Shown here one piece after another: positions 34,480 to 45,100 of a DNA stretch of 64,000 nt (the first letter of the stretch is position 1; each line of letters starts with the position of its first letter). Position numbers and translations under genes: made by a program. Origin of the DNA: Halichondria panicea (lineage: Eukaryota; Porifera; Demospongiae; Suberitida; Halichondriidae); assembly GCF_963675165.1 (NCBI RefSeq), contig NC_087377.1, positions 10,216,632 through 10,280,631 on the forward strand, given 5' to 3'. The notes under the pieces are model-generated. The model saw only the letters and a list, made by a program, of their open reading frames with translations. It searched no databases and was not told where the DNA came from.

Positions 34480-34800
34480 GTCAGTCGAGTGCTGTTTTGG
34501 TAATTGGCTCATATACTCAATGTTTCCATAAAAAATTACTATCAGTTTTACCTTCTGCTGACGCTCCTAGATATACAAAGTGCAGTTTTATTTGTTTGTA
34601 CGCTGTAGCATATTTTCATTTGTACATTTTGCTTGCATTCCCGGTTCAGTTGCACGTGCATGGCTTATAGAGTCAGTAACCGAACCCACCAGGCATCATG
34701 ATCTCTATGCTGGTGCCAGCTAACAGTGCATGTAATGCACGAATATGATTGATTGCAAATGGCTATACTATCGAACGAAAACTTGGATAGATCAAGACGC

Positions 34801-35450
34801 TTCCAGTCCGACCTGTGTTCGCTTGAAAAAACTAGCAGTTTGGTTTACGCAAGAAGGTATCGATCCTTGTTTGTTGCATACACAAACTATAGAGCTAACT
34901 GACACGAGCTGAGTACAATGTAGACGGAGTACTGAGAGCACTAGCAGGCCAATTTTTCTCGGAAGGGAGAAGCTAGGTTCAGTTAGGGGGGAAAACGGCC
35001 TGTTGTCTGACTCTGTCGTATACCATAGATATAAGAAGGGAGAGGGATATTGTAAATGCAATGTAAATAGTATTGACGATCCGTGTTTCGATCAACGTTT
35101 TGTTCTTTATTTCCTCCAGCCCATGCTTCTAGCTAGTCTCGCAAGCCCTGCCCCTTCACTCACTCAGGATCTGGCAACAGTGTGCATGTGGAGTTGTCCC
35201 AGTGGAATTTAATTACATATTCACTCTTCAACGCCCACTCTATATTGGGCATGGCAGCTTAGCTGCTCAACCTATCAGCTAGCCTCAATCCCAGGCCGAG
35301 TTTTCGCTTATAAAAAAATTATAATGGTTAGGCGAACAATTAGGCCTGGTAATAGCTGTCTGCGCATGCATTAAATTTTCCTCATATTTGTGGTCGGTAA
35401 AAGTAAACCAATAATTGAACTTTGTACATAGAACATTCACAAAGTGCATG
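34801..35450. other. no gene recognised
   Basis: The sequence passes out of the inverted-duplication arm near 34800. A cctcaatcccaggcc motif at about 35284 resembles the palindrome arm at 15245. Short open frames here have no support. Confidence 0.4.
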
Positions 35451-35453
35451 AGT

Positions 35454-35622
35454 GCCGTATAGTGGGTATATTTTGAGGGTATAAATTTTCACGGATTTAG
35501 AATAGCAGCCTTTTTGCAGCATGCATGCATGCGATATTAAATTTGCGGTACATGCTTAATCCGCGAAAACAACAAACATTTATACCCTCGAAATATACCT
35601 ATTATAGAATACGGTATACAAA
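35454..35622. mobile_element. MITE-like element, ccgtat TIR
   Basis: The left end gccgtatagtgggtatattt and the right end (complement taccgtattctataataggt) form imperfect TIRs that continue through gagggtataaat. A gcatgcatgcatgc run lies in the middle. Length about 169 bp. Confidence 0.6.
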
Positions 35623-36130
35623 AGATGCACATAATAAGAAGCTGCTTCACAAGGGGAGTTGCTGGTTGTGCTGCAGCACGATTATAGTGACCCTGGAAAA
35701 CTTCAGGATGATTGAATGCCTTCTTTTCAAGAAGGTTTAGCAGGCTGCTGGACCTCTCTGATTCTAGGCCCCTATTCGTAACTCAGGTAAACCTTGCTTT
35801 AAGTAACAAGTAAAACCAAAGACAAAAAGAAGGTTTAAACCCTTTCCTCACACTGTCCAGTCACGTCCGTTAGTATAGCCAAGAGGAGCACTGTTGGGAT
35901 AGCTGGATATTAGCCATTGCTCTTGTGCAGAGAAGTAGACATTCTATAATACGTGTACAGTATAGACTCCCGCTATTCCGGCTCCCTGAAGTACGGCCAC
36001 CTCGATATACCGGCCATTTGGCTTGGCACGGAATGCTAGCTATAAAAAAAATTATGTTTACTGCACAAAACTCACCCTGAAGTACGGCCACTCGCTATTC
36101 CGTTTACCAGCCAGTGCTGGCTGTCCCAAA

Positions 36131-36454
36131 CTAGTTGGGCGGAGCCCGACCGTCCCTGACGGGAGGTCGGGTTGCAAGCCTATCTGGGATTTGTTCTAGC
36201 GCCACTATAGTGGGGCCTTATGAGATTGCAGCATTTTTCACGTGGCTTGGTTACACTTCCGCTTGCATCTAGTTGCAAAACCGCATGCAGTATTGCTGTG
36301 CCATCCTTGTGGTTTACACGTCATCAAGTCGGTTAACACCCACTTGAGAATAATAATATTCATAGCAGTACTACATAATGCGCAGAACAAATCCCAGATA
36401 GGCTTGCAACCCGACCTCACTCCCGTCAGGGACGGTCGGGCTCCGCCCAACTAG
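36131..36454. mobile_element. MITE, CTAGTTGGGCGGAG family, copy 2
   Basis: 324 bp with ~65 bp near-perfect terminal inverted repeats and a perfect 7 bp target duplication tcccaaa (36124-36130 and 36455-36461). Its interior is inverted relative to copy 1 at 12077, so the two inserted in opposite orientations. Confidence 0.88.
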
Positions 36455-36550
36455 TCCCAAACAGGGTTTTCAATGTAATTTTATACGTGTATTACGGCCG
36501 GATATGACGTTTTGGGTGTGGTTTAGCAAATAAAATTGAATTACACTTAA

Positions 36551-38271
36551 ACGAGCATGCTGACTATAAAAGGGCGTGCCGTGGGCAGCTCTGACCGGAA
36601 GCAACCAAAAAATGACAAAATGGCAACAATGAATATTCTTGAGTCTTGAAAAAGACGCCCTTGACAGTTATAATGCACATTCTTTACATTTTTATATTCT
36701 TCTTTTGATACGCCTTCTTCCGCTCTCTCACGAGATAGACACAAACTAAAAACAAAAAATGGCTGTCAAAAGTTTATTTCAAGACTGAAGTCTGTTCTCA
36801 ACCTCAAAAGAAGCCAACTGGAGGTTCCACAGGAGCTGAAGTTCGAGACTGAAGATACCAAGCAAGTCTTTGTAGGTATAATTGACAGTGCTAAGCGTTA
36901 TCTCTGGCAAGAGATGCATTGGCCCAACGTAAGGATCTGACAAACTGATGCTGTTGTTGAAGATGTGGACATAAATAACTCAAGTAAGTAGTCCATAGGT
37001 CTATAGTAAAAGTACTAGTCTAGTATAAAGTAATGTGACTTCATCAACCTGCGAACGCTTTTTCGCTTCTTAGCTTGTTGTTCATTTTTCATGGATAAAG
37101 TAACGAAGAGGAGAGTTGAAAGTCTGTAGGGAAAGACCTTTGTATAATATCTATTTGCAGTTTGTTCGTTCATATATACAGTCATGCCTCAGTTGGGCAT
37201 GCACAAGGTATACGGTAGTGTGTCTGTGTGTGTGTAGATCGACTGTTACAGCTGCTCGATGATAAATGAAGCTCGAAGAATTTCTGTATAATTATTGTAG
37301 GCTGCTAATCATAATTATTTCTTGAATTGCAATTAGTTGGGTTTGCAAAATAATACTTACGGTTATGTTTGCTTACTTTGAAAGCTAGTACAACTTGTGT
37401 GTAGCAAAATAGGGGAATAACGAGAAATAAAAAGAATTAAGCATTATCCACCAGGGCCGATGAATCCATCTAAAATGTTGTAAATTATATGTGCAGTGTA
37501 TTCATTAATAATGGTACTGCATGTAGCTTCATTGCCCTTTCAGTAACATTCATTTTTTTCTCAGGTCGCGTTGAAGGACGCTTTGAAGGACTGCGACTGC
37601 CTTTGCTTGTTGACAGTCTCCCTGGATACATCATCAACCTATGTATAAAATGTAAGTATTACTTCTGTATCAAGCATATATCCCTAGCTCTTTGCTGGGG
37701 GGAGGAGAGCCTCACTATCTGGTGGCATGCACTCCACTTGCCCTATTAAAATGGTAGTAAAGAATTTGTTTGATATAGATGTACTGATATTCATATAAAT
37801 CCTTTTCAGAATCAAACTTTCGGTGAATTTCCACAATGGCACAGTTTCAATGCCGTCTATTATGCAAGAAAGCAAGCTTCCTAACTCTTCCACAACGTGC
37901 CCTGGAGTATGCTCACTGTAGCTGACTTGGAGCTGAAAAGATTCCTTTATTGTGCATTGCCTTTTGCTGTATATACATAAAGTATTTGTCAGCCATTTAT
38001 TTTATTTTTTTGTTTTTTGTTTCTGCTTCTGGTAAAAAAGAAAAACTACCAAGAATGTATTTCCCTTCCCTTTGTGTATATTTTTTAGTGTTCACAGTGT
38101 GTAGTGAGTGGGTTCTGAGCGATTTTGCGCAAGAGAAAAAACAGCTCGTTACTAAGGCTTGAATGAAAATTTAGGGGTCAAAGGTTGCGCCCACGGCAGC
38201 TCTTTTTATACTCAAAACTCGCTCCGAGTTCCGGAAGTTGCTAATCCGGTAATTAAAGCCAACATGCTCGT
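36551..38271. mobile_element. TTAA-flanked non-autonomous element with spliced gene fragments
   Basis: The element is bounded by TTAA at 36547-36550 and 38272-38275, with terminal repeats acgagcatgctgact / acgagcatgttggct (as read inward). TTAA duplication is typical of piggyBac and Kolobok groups. No transposase is recognised. Exon-like pieces on the plus strand are: an open stretch around 36788-36942 (LKSVLNLKRSQLEVPQ); a segment at about 37566-37651 between a ttctcag acceptor and a gtaagt donor (VEGRFEGLRLPLLVDSLPG); and a frame from 37834 (MAQFQC...LCKKASF), faintly zinc-finger-like. These could be captured host exons or a degraded transposon gene. Confidence 0.55.
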
Positions 38272-38639
38272 TTAAATAGAGAACAAAATGATTCATTATC
38301 CTACATTATCCTCGAGACAAGAACCGCAAAAGTAGTCATTAGATTCGAGGTAAGGTCGTTATTAAGCCGCCGCTATTTTCTGAGCTGCAGCCACCTCGCT
38401 ATTCCGGCCAAGCTGCATGGTCCCAAGGGTGACCGGATTAACGAGAGTCTACTGTACATATTAAATTTATCGTATTAAACAGGTTATAGTATCATTGTCG
38501 ATCCCTCTGTTCGAGCTGATGATGGCAGCACCAAATCTTCTAGCTCACACTCTTCCCTTGATCCACCATTTAATACTTTAGATAGATCAATGGGGTGAAA
38601 CTACCTAGATCTTGCCAAACAAAAAGCATAGCTTTCTGG

Positions 38640-39070
38640 GGTGGGTGGGGCTTATTGCTGACTCAGCACTTTACTTTTGTCAGGCACAAACTACTCTAGC
38701 TCAGCTTTGCAAGATTTACTGACTTTGCAATTGCTCCACCATGTACTATACTCTATCTAGATTGAGCCCAGTATGTGTCAGTAATAACTCTAGCTGTGTA
38801 TAGTTCTGGCAAAAACGGAAATAGATTACACTTGCCGAAAATCAAATTGTTGGACAGTAACGGTTTTTTCTAGTGATCATGCACGGCTCCGACTGAAAGC
38901 GACTTGGCCCATCCAAATTTTTGCTGATTAGTAGTCCCATAGCCATCTGTTAGTGTGTGCAGTTAATTAGAATCAATATCGTTTTGTTCGTGCATTATAC
39001 GCACTTTTAGCTGACGATTATATTGACGTCTGACGAAACTCGGTAGATAAGTCTACTCTATAGTGTACGA
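38640..39070 (+). repeat. dispersed repeat R2, copy 1
   Basis: About 430 bp (tttgtcaggcacaaac, gcaattgctccaccatgtac, gatagagttgagcccagtatgtgtc-like, cggaaatagattacac, gctccgactgaaagc, gacgtctgacgaaac) recur inverted at about 46575-46990, inside the largest intron of the GPCR gene. Confidence 0.65.
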
Positions 39071-39664
39071 ATATCTATTGTAAATACGACTATAACATGT
39101 AGCTGTATAGCTGTATAGTGATTATTTGTTTGCTATAATAACGCAGCGACTTTAACAAAATAGCTTTTGTGCATGCACAGAATACCATATTGTATGTCAC
39201 ATGTACTGACTGCCTCCTATCCACTATATACAGGTGATGGCATGCTGATATGCTTAACAAGAAGATGAATGTGATGGTATACCTTTGCAAGCAAAATGTT
39301 GTGCCTTCAGCACCCTCCTATGCATTTCCTAGAAACGCCACTGACACATGCAGACACACAGACATCTATCGTATTAATTATATCTATACATCACTGCGTA
39401 TGCGCATAACTATATATATACAGTGTATACCCAGCACCACATTCAACGTGCAATATAATGGTATCCTGATGTTCATTAATTTGTGAGACACCTGCATGCT
39501 TGAAAAGCATCATAGCTGACATTATACATGACACATTGTATGGAATTCCAAAGTGGACAAGATTCGATACTGGATTGTCAAATTCGTTGACTCACAAAAA
39601 CATATGTTTATGGCTCCATATAATTAATTTTCACTCAACATTAAAAACCAAGTTTGGGACATGC

Positions 39665-39812
39665 AGCCAGTGCTGGGCCAGTATACGGGATAGCGAGTGA
39701 CCGCATTTCAGGGCGAGTTTTGTGCAGTAAAAATCTAGCCAGTAATCTGTGCCAAATCAAATGGCTGCAGTGGTATATATCGAGGTGGCCGGATTAACGA
39801 GAGTTAAACTGT
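39665..39812. mobile_element. right-end fragment of the CAGT...ACTG MITE family
   Basis: From the agccagtgctgggccagtat segment to gccggattaacgagagtt and ctgta; matches the right half of 13918-14275 and 35958-38454 but lacks a left end. Confidence 0.55.
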
Positions 39813-40150
39813 AGTCCTATATATAATTATACACACAAAACTTGTGAGTTCTTATACATGTATATTATGTATACTAGCACCCTAGCTCATGAATTGATTC
39901 GAATCCTTATAATCACATTGCTATTAATTTTATGGAATGAGTTGTATTTAGTAGCAGAAGGCTTGTTTTTGTAAATGTAGTTCATAGTGCAAGTGAACTG
40001 TCCATTATCGACACGTCAAGTGCATACACCTGACTTGTTGAAGTACACCTGTTGAACATGTCAACGATGGACACTATTAATAGGTATTTGATGAGTATAT
40101 AACACAAAAATTGTGTGTGTTCCAACAAAAGGAAAAAATCTGTTTTGGTT

Positions 40151-41108
40151 ATGGGAGTTCTATTCAACATCATTCTCTGTGCCCTAGCTAGCACTGTTGC
40201 TGGTCGATACAACAGGTACTGTTATACGAAATGGATGGACAGAGACAATCCTTCGGGAAATGGTGATTACGAAAATTTCTCACTTGTTTCAAGGACAACA
40301 GTTTGCCCCCAACCTGTCGGAATTCAATGTCAAACCACAACTGGAGCTCCCTACCATAGCACAGGTGAAAATTTAACTGTACTTGTGACTTACAATTGTT
40401 TTAGTCATCATCACACAGTATACTATACTAGTTAGGTGTCTCGTTGGTTCACATTTTTCTTGTTTGTACAGGTGACGTTCTCTCAATTGCTTGCGAGCCT
40501 CGACGTGGCTTAGCATGCATTAACAGTAATCAAGGGACTACTGGGTCTGGGTGGTGGAGAATTCAGAAGAAGTGCAAGGACTACAGAGTGAGGTACCTTT
40601 GCCCCGAGGGAAGCATTCCAGACACCAGAGGCATTGTTTGTAATTACTTCTATGAAACACCTTTCACGGACCGTGATAATCCATCGGGTCGCTGTGACTG
40701 TGAGACAATTAACCGCCCCCAAAATTCTTGTCCTGGAGGAGCTGCACCGGCTGGAATAAGGTGTAATGATGTGAGAACCAGTAGAGACTTTGCTGTGTTT
40801 GGGCAGAGGATGACCTGTAAACCTGATGTGAGTGAGCACAATAGGCTAAAAATAACCCGTTTCAGTTTATTGATTTGGCACATGTTAACAAATTTAATGT
40901 ATAAGGTGTCGTATATAGATCTATAATTATACTCACACAGGAAGGAGGGTATTGCTGGAACAGAGACAATTCGGGAGGCTGTAGAGATTACAAAGTGCAG
41001 TACATATGCCCTTATTTGGGCCAAGCACAGCAATTATCTGAGGGGGAGACCCTGGAAGAAGACTTTGAAAGAGTGGTTGCCGCACACTCTGCTGAACATA
41101 CAATGTGA
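40151..41108 (+). CDS. secreted protein with two WxxW domains (three exons)
   Basis: Exons 40151-40364, 40472-40827 and 40941-41108 join in phase to 245 residues, TGA at 41106-41108. A signal peptide (MGVLFNIILCALASTVAG) is followed by two copies of the WxxW module known from CILP and gel-forming mucins. Copy 1 has KWMDRDNPSGNGDYENF, VCPQPVGIQC, a GLAC segment and a closing CKDYRVRYLCP; copy 2 has FTDRDNPSGRCDCETI, APAGIRCN and CRDYKVQYICP. The RDNPSG core and C-x-D-Y-x-V-x-Y/F-x-CP ending mark the family. Copy 2 lacks the tryptophan before the RDNPSG core (FTDRDNPSG). An acidic 30-residue tail ends the protein. It probably acts extracellularly, in matrix or mucus; no further role can be read. 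Confidence 0.85.
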
Positions 41109-42135
41109 ACATAACAATTTAATACGTAAATGTAACTCGAGAGACGGAAAAAGTTTAGTACAGAGTTATAATTTAACGCTGAAAAAATTATTATCGATAA
41201 GAAACGTTTGTTAAACTGCCATAGAAATTAACTCGTTACTGCATTCATAGAAATGTCACAGAGAGCGCACAAAGTGGCTAAAACTTTAACTGGGGTTCGA
41301 AAGGGACCCATGGCCCCTCGTTTCGGTACTTTTAAAGGGTTCAGCACGCACCCTGAGACGTGATTTGACAGGTAACCGATCGAGGGTATATATACACTAC
41401 GGTTTTGTACCAACCTCCAACCTCTATTATAGGTGTGGTCCTGTAGATCCAAGCTAGAGTACTTTGAGGCAGCCGAAAAAATATTAAGAATCCCCTGTTC
41501 ATGTATTCCAGCCATTATGCGGAAAAGGGAATTAAGGGGTTTCACTAGGTTATAGCTATAATTATAGTGGGGAAGAAAGGAAAGAGAGTGGGCTTGTCTG
41601 GCCACGTCAGTCATCACGCCCTCGGATCCACCTTCGTATTGGCAAAAAAAGTAGTTGGGTAGGAGACTAAGTGCATGAGGGATAGTGGGGGGAAGTACGT
41701 AGGAGAAAGCCAAGTGAATTAAGTATAGTCTCGCAAACATCGGGTCTAGCTTCTGCAAGACTATATACGCGGTTAATTTATAAGTGGAGAATATACTAGA
41801 CATGATTGTTAGATGATTTAACGCAGGGCGCACCCTGTTCCACAACCCCACCAATGTATATATTTTTTGGTTCCGCCCCTGCTGACGTACGTACATACTG
41901 TTCATAGTGCAACAACCAAAGAGAGTAGATTTTTTGTGTGTGCACATTTTTACAATGTGTGCAATAATTGAAAACACACACAACTGCACATGCACTGTCA
42001 ATCCTATGTATACAACCTACTGGTTGTATACTAATACTAGGTGATCCACCTGTCTAGACATGAATTTAAGGTAGATCTATACCAAATTATTTTTTCCCGA
42101 GGCAGAAATTGATGCAACGCTTCTTTTGCACTGCT
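41109..42135. other. intergenic, no gene accepted
   Basis: This lies between the convergent WxxW gene and GPCR gene. A 257-codon minus-strand open frame at 41228-42001 has no family resemblance, no repeated-copy support and an odd composition; it is left out. Poly-T and hairpin-like tracts are present. Confidence 0.45.
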
Positions 42136-45100
42136 TTAGGAAGTTTTTGACCTAAAAATTAGAAGAGATCTAGACATAAAAATGCTAAAAAATGAAACAC
42201 GCACCTTTTCACTCCTGAGCACATGGAAGATGAACACGAACAGGCCTTGCAGTGAGTTAAAGATAGAAAACAACCATGCAAACACAATAGTGCTGCTGTT
42301 GACTGAAAGTAGACCAAACACCCAAGTCATCCCGAGCAATGGAAGGAGAATTATAGTGGCCTTGAAGAGTTGTCTACATGCATATACAAGCATTGGAATC
42401 AAGGTGTTACTGAATGATGCATGCACGGATGACACACTCACGAGAATAATTTTAAAAATTCCTTTTTCCCAGTTTTTTGCATGGTTGATTTTCTCAGATT
42501 ATAGACACTGCGCAAAGCAGCCAAGAGGAAAAACACATTCACCTGTACAGTATAGTCGTCATATAAAGGTTAAATAAAATAAACTGATGAGTGCAGATGT
42601 GTACTCTCAAAAACTGCTGCTTTACAATGACAGCCTGATGTGTACTCAGCAGAGTCAAAAACTGCTGCTATATATTATATACACTATAGGTGCATTTGCA
42701 AGCTATTTAGAGATCTCACCAGAACAACTAGTAGCATTGGTACAACAAATGCCCATATGGCTCCTTTATCACCAGCACCAACGGCAATCCAACAACTGTG
42801 CATTGTATAAAAATGAATAAATTTGACAGTTGTAAAGGTTTGTAATAATTACACGAAGGGGGAAGCGCTGTATGTATATGTTGTAACATGCATACAGTTA
42901 TGAATTTGGAGATGAGGTTCCATTGAATTATTAATTATCTAACTTACTACTCTTCTGTGCCATACTGGTCATGAATAATTCCAGCAGATATAGCCACTGG
43001 TATCACTGGAACACCTGCAAGAAACATACCCAATGCACTCAACGGAATGCTCATCACCGCACATGCATGCATGTATAAATGGATGAACCCTCCACCCAGT
43101 TCGAGGGGTATAAGAAATTCACGCATTTATTATAAAAGAGAGGTTGTCTTCTTTATTGTGCTCAAAGGCTGACAGTGCATGGGCAAGAAAAGATAAGCTT
43201 AGCTGCAGTTAACCTCGTTCCCAACTTCATTGTCTCTAAAATAGTATTTTTCTTAAAGAAAAATCGGCCTTGGGAGGCTAAGCTGCAGTATGACATGTGC
43301 AGTATATTAGTTTAGCCAAGCATGCAGTGAAAGTGGTTGCTCATGCACATACTTTAATTATGCATTCATGCATGGTATATATAGTATATATGCATCGATT
43401 GTGCAAAATATTTTTAATTACCCCATCCAATAATAAAGAATATCCACCATTTCTTGAATATTCGGTTGAAGACAAGCACCAACATCAGATAGAGCATGAT
43501 TCCCTCACACAGCATCCAAAAGAACACAGTAGTGAACAGGTAGTGAAGAAGAGCAGCCACAAACACACACGCTCCCTGCAAGTCATGGAGAATTATAGAA
43601 TCAATACAGTATAAACTCTCGCTAATCCGGCTCTCTGAATTATGGTCATCTCGATAATTATATCAGCCGTTTTGTTAGGCACGGATTGCTATATAGCTAG
43701 CTAGATCAATATTGCACAAAACTCACCCTGAAATGCGGGCCACCTCGCTATTCCGTATAATTATACTAGTCAGTTCTAACAGCCCCAAACCAATATAGAA
43801 TTATATGCATGAGAGTAAAGGCCAAGTCGCGGATCCTACTGCATATATATACAGTAAAGTTTGGAACAACAGTGAACAATCTTTGTGAATGAGCCAAATA
43901 AGCAGACACTTCGCTATCTGTATAACAGGCAAGGATCGTGATATCATAAAAGTATACTGACATAAGTATCTGCAATCTTATTTTGCGATATGCCATATAA
44001 ACACTCGCAAAGTTCGCAAATGGAGTAGTATTATAATTATATAAGACTTGCTCATAAATATGAATTTCAGTATACATGTTGTCCGTTAAAATTTTAAGGT
44101 AAACTGTACCAGCTAATAAAACTGCATAATTTATAGATACACTGACGACTCAAGTGATACCTCGCTGGCCACAGCAGTCTCTACTCCTGACAGGAACACC
44201 ACGTAACCAAGGAGCAAAGAAATAGACAGGTTGAGATGGATGAAGTTATGCACCTTGGTCAGCAGTTCTTTTCTAAACATCAATAGCATAATTATAGCAA
44301 GGTTTTATAATGTATATGCACAGCTATATAATTACCTCAACGTCAAGAAATAGAGGATAGACAACAGAAGAAAGAAGATGGAGATGGAACAACCAACGTA
44401 AGTCACCACCGATAGAGCAAACCTATTTTCTGGAATTGTGTCCTACAAAAGATTAAACGTAATTATAGAACAGTTTTTTTACTAATTTTGCGTGGTTATT
44501 GGATTAGTATTCACTGCATGAGGCTCACATTCAGTGCTCCAGTGACATCCATTAGAACAGCAAATGCTGTGAAATGACTGCTCTCACAGACAATATTATA
44601 CACTCTCATTTGCTCATCTTCATCCAAACTGACTGTAATCACACCTTCTGTGGACCACCTGCTTTTGGCCGCATCACTGACAAAATAAATCTTTGACAAC
44701 AATAAACATTAGAAGGACATGCAGCTCACCTAGAAACACTCCAAAATACACATTTTGCATTTTCAGCAACTTCGTCCTCAGAGAACTGCACACACAAGCA
44801 TGAATTAGTGTTGCTTGTAAATCCAACTACCTGTTGGGTGGTGAATCTGAATGTTGCCTGTGTCTGGGAGTTATTTAACTTTACATTGGAGAAGACTTGA
44901 CTAGAAATAACCTGTGATACTGGTCTGGTCGTGCTCCTGTGTAAGCATACAATGAGACTGAGCAGAACATGACTTAGCATACTGCTGATAATATACATTT
45001 CAAGATTGGTTTTTGGAAGAAAATCCTCCAAGTTAGAAAATAGAATGTTGACTGTTGTAACATTCCCCCCTGAAAATTGAGACAGACATGGATAAACAGA

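Larger units (their letters stand above)
29690..34800. repeat. large inverted duplication holding two Ig/FN3 genes
   Basis: The left arm (about 29690-31650, minus) and right arm (about 32890-34800, plus) match over both exons and introns, and beyond the stop codons (gcatcatgatctctatg, gtttccat, cactgcttgaaac). The spacer of about 1.25 kb contains repeat R3 copy 2 and the fourth promoter-like block. Confidence 0.85.
35958..38454. mobile_element. nested transposon: interrupted CAGT...ACTG element
   Basis: The outer element has the same ends as 13918-14275 (cagtatagactcccgctatt; ggattaacgagagtctactg) and TA on both sides (35956-35957, 38455-38456). It is split by two insertions: a 324 bp CTAGTTGGGCGGAG MITE (36131-36454) and a 1.72 kb TTAA-flanked element (36551-38271). 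Removing both leaves a sequence colinear with the full copy at 13.9 kb. Confidence 0.75.

Noticed and set aside
41228..42001. 257-codon minus-strand open frame
   Set aside because: Long, but with no domain, no repeated-copy support and no plausible composition; it overlaps the 3' flank of the GPCR gene and includes low-complexity segments. Chance frame most likely.
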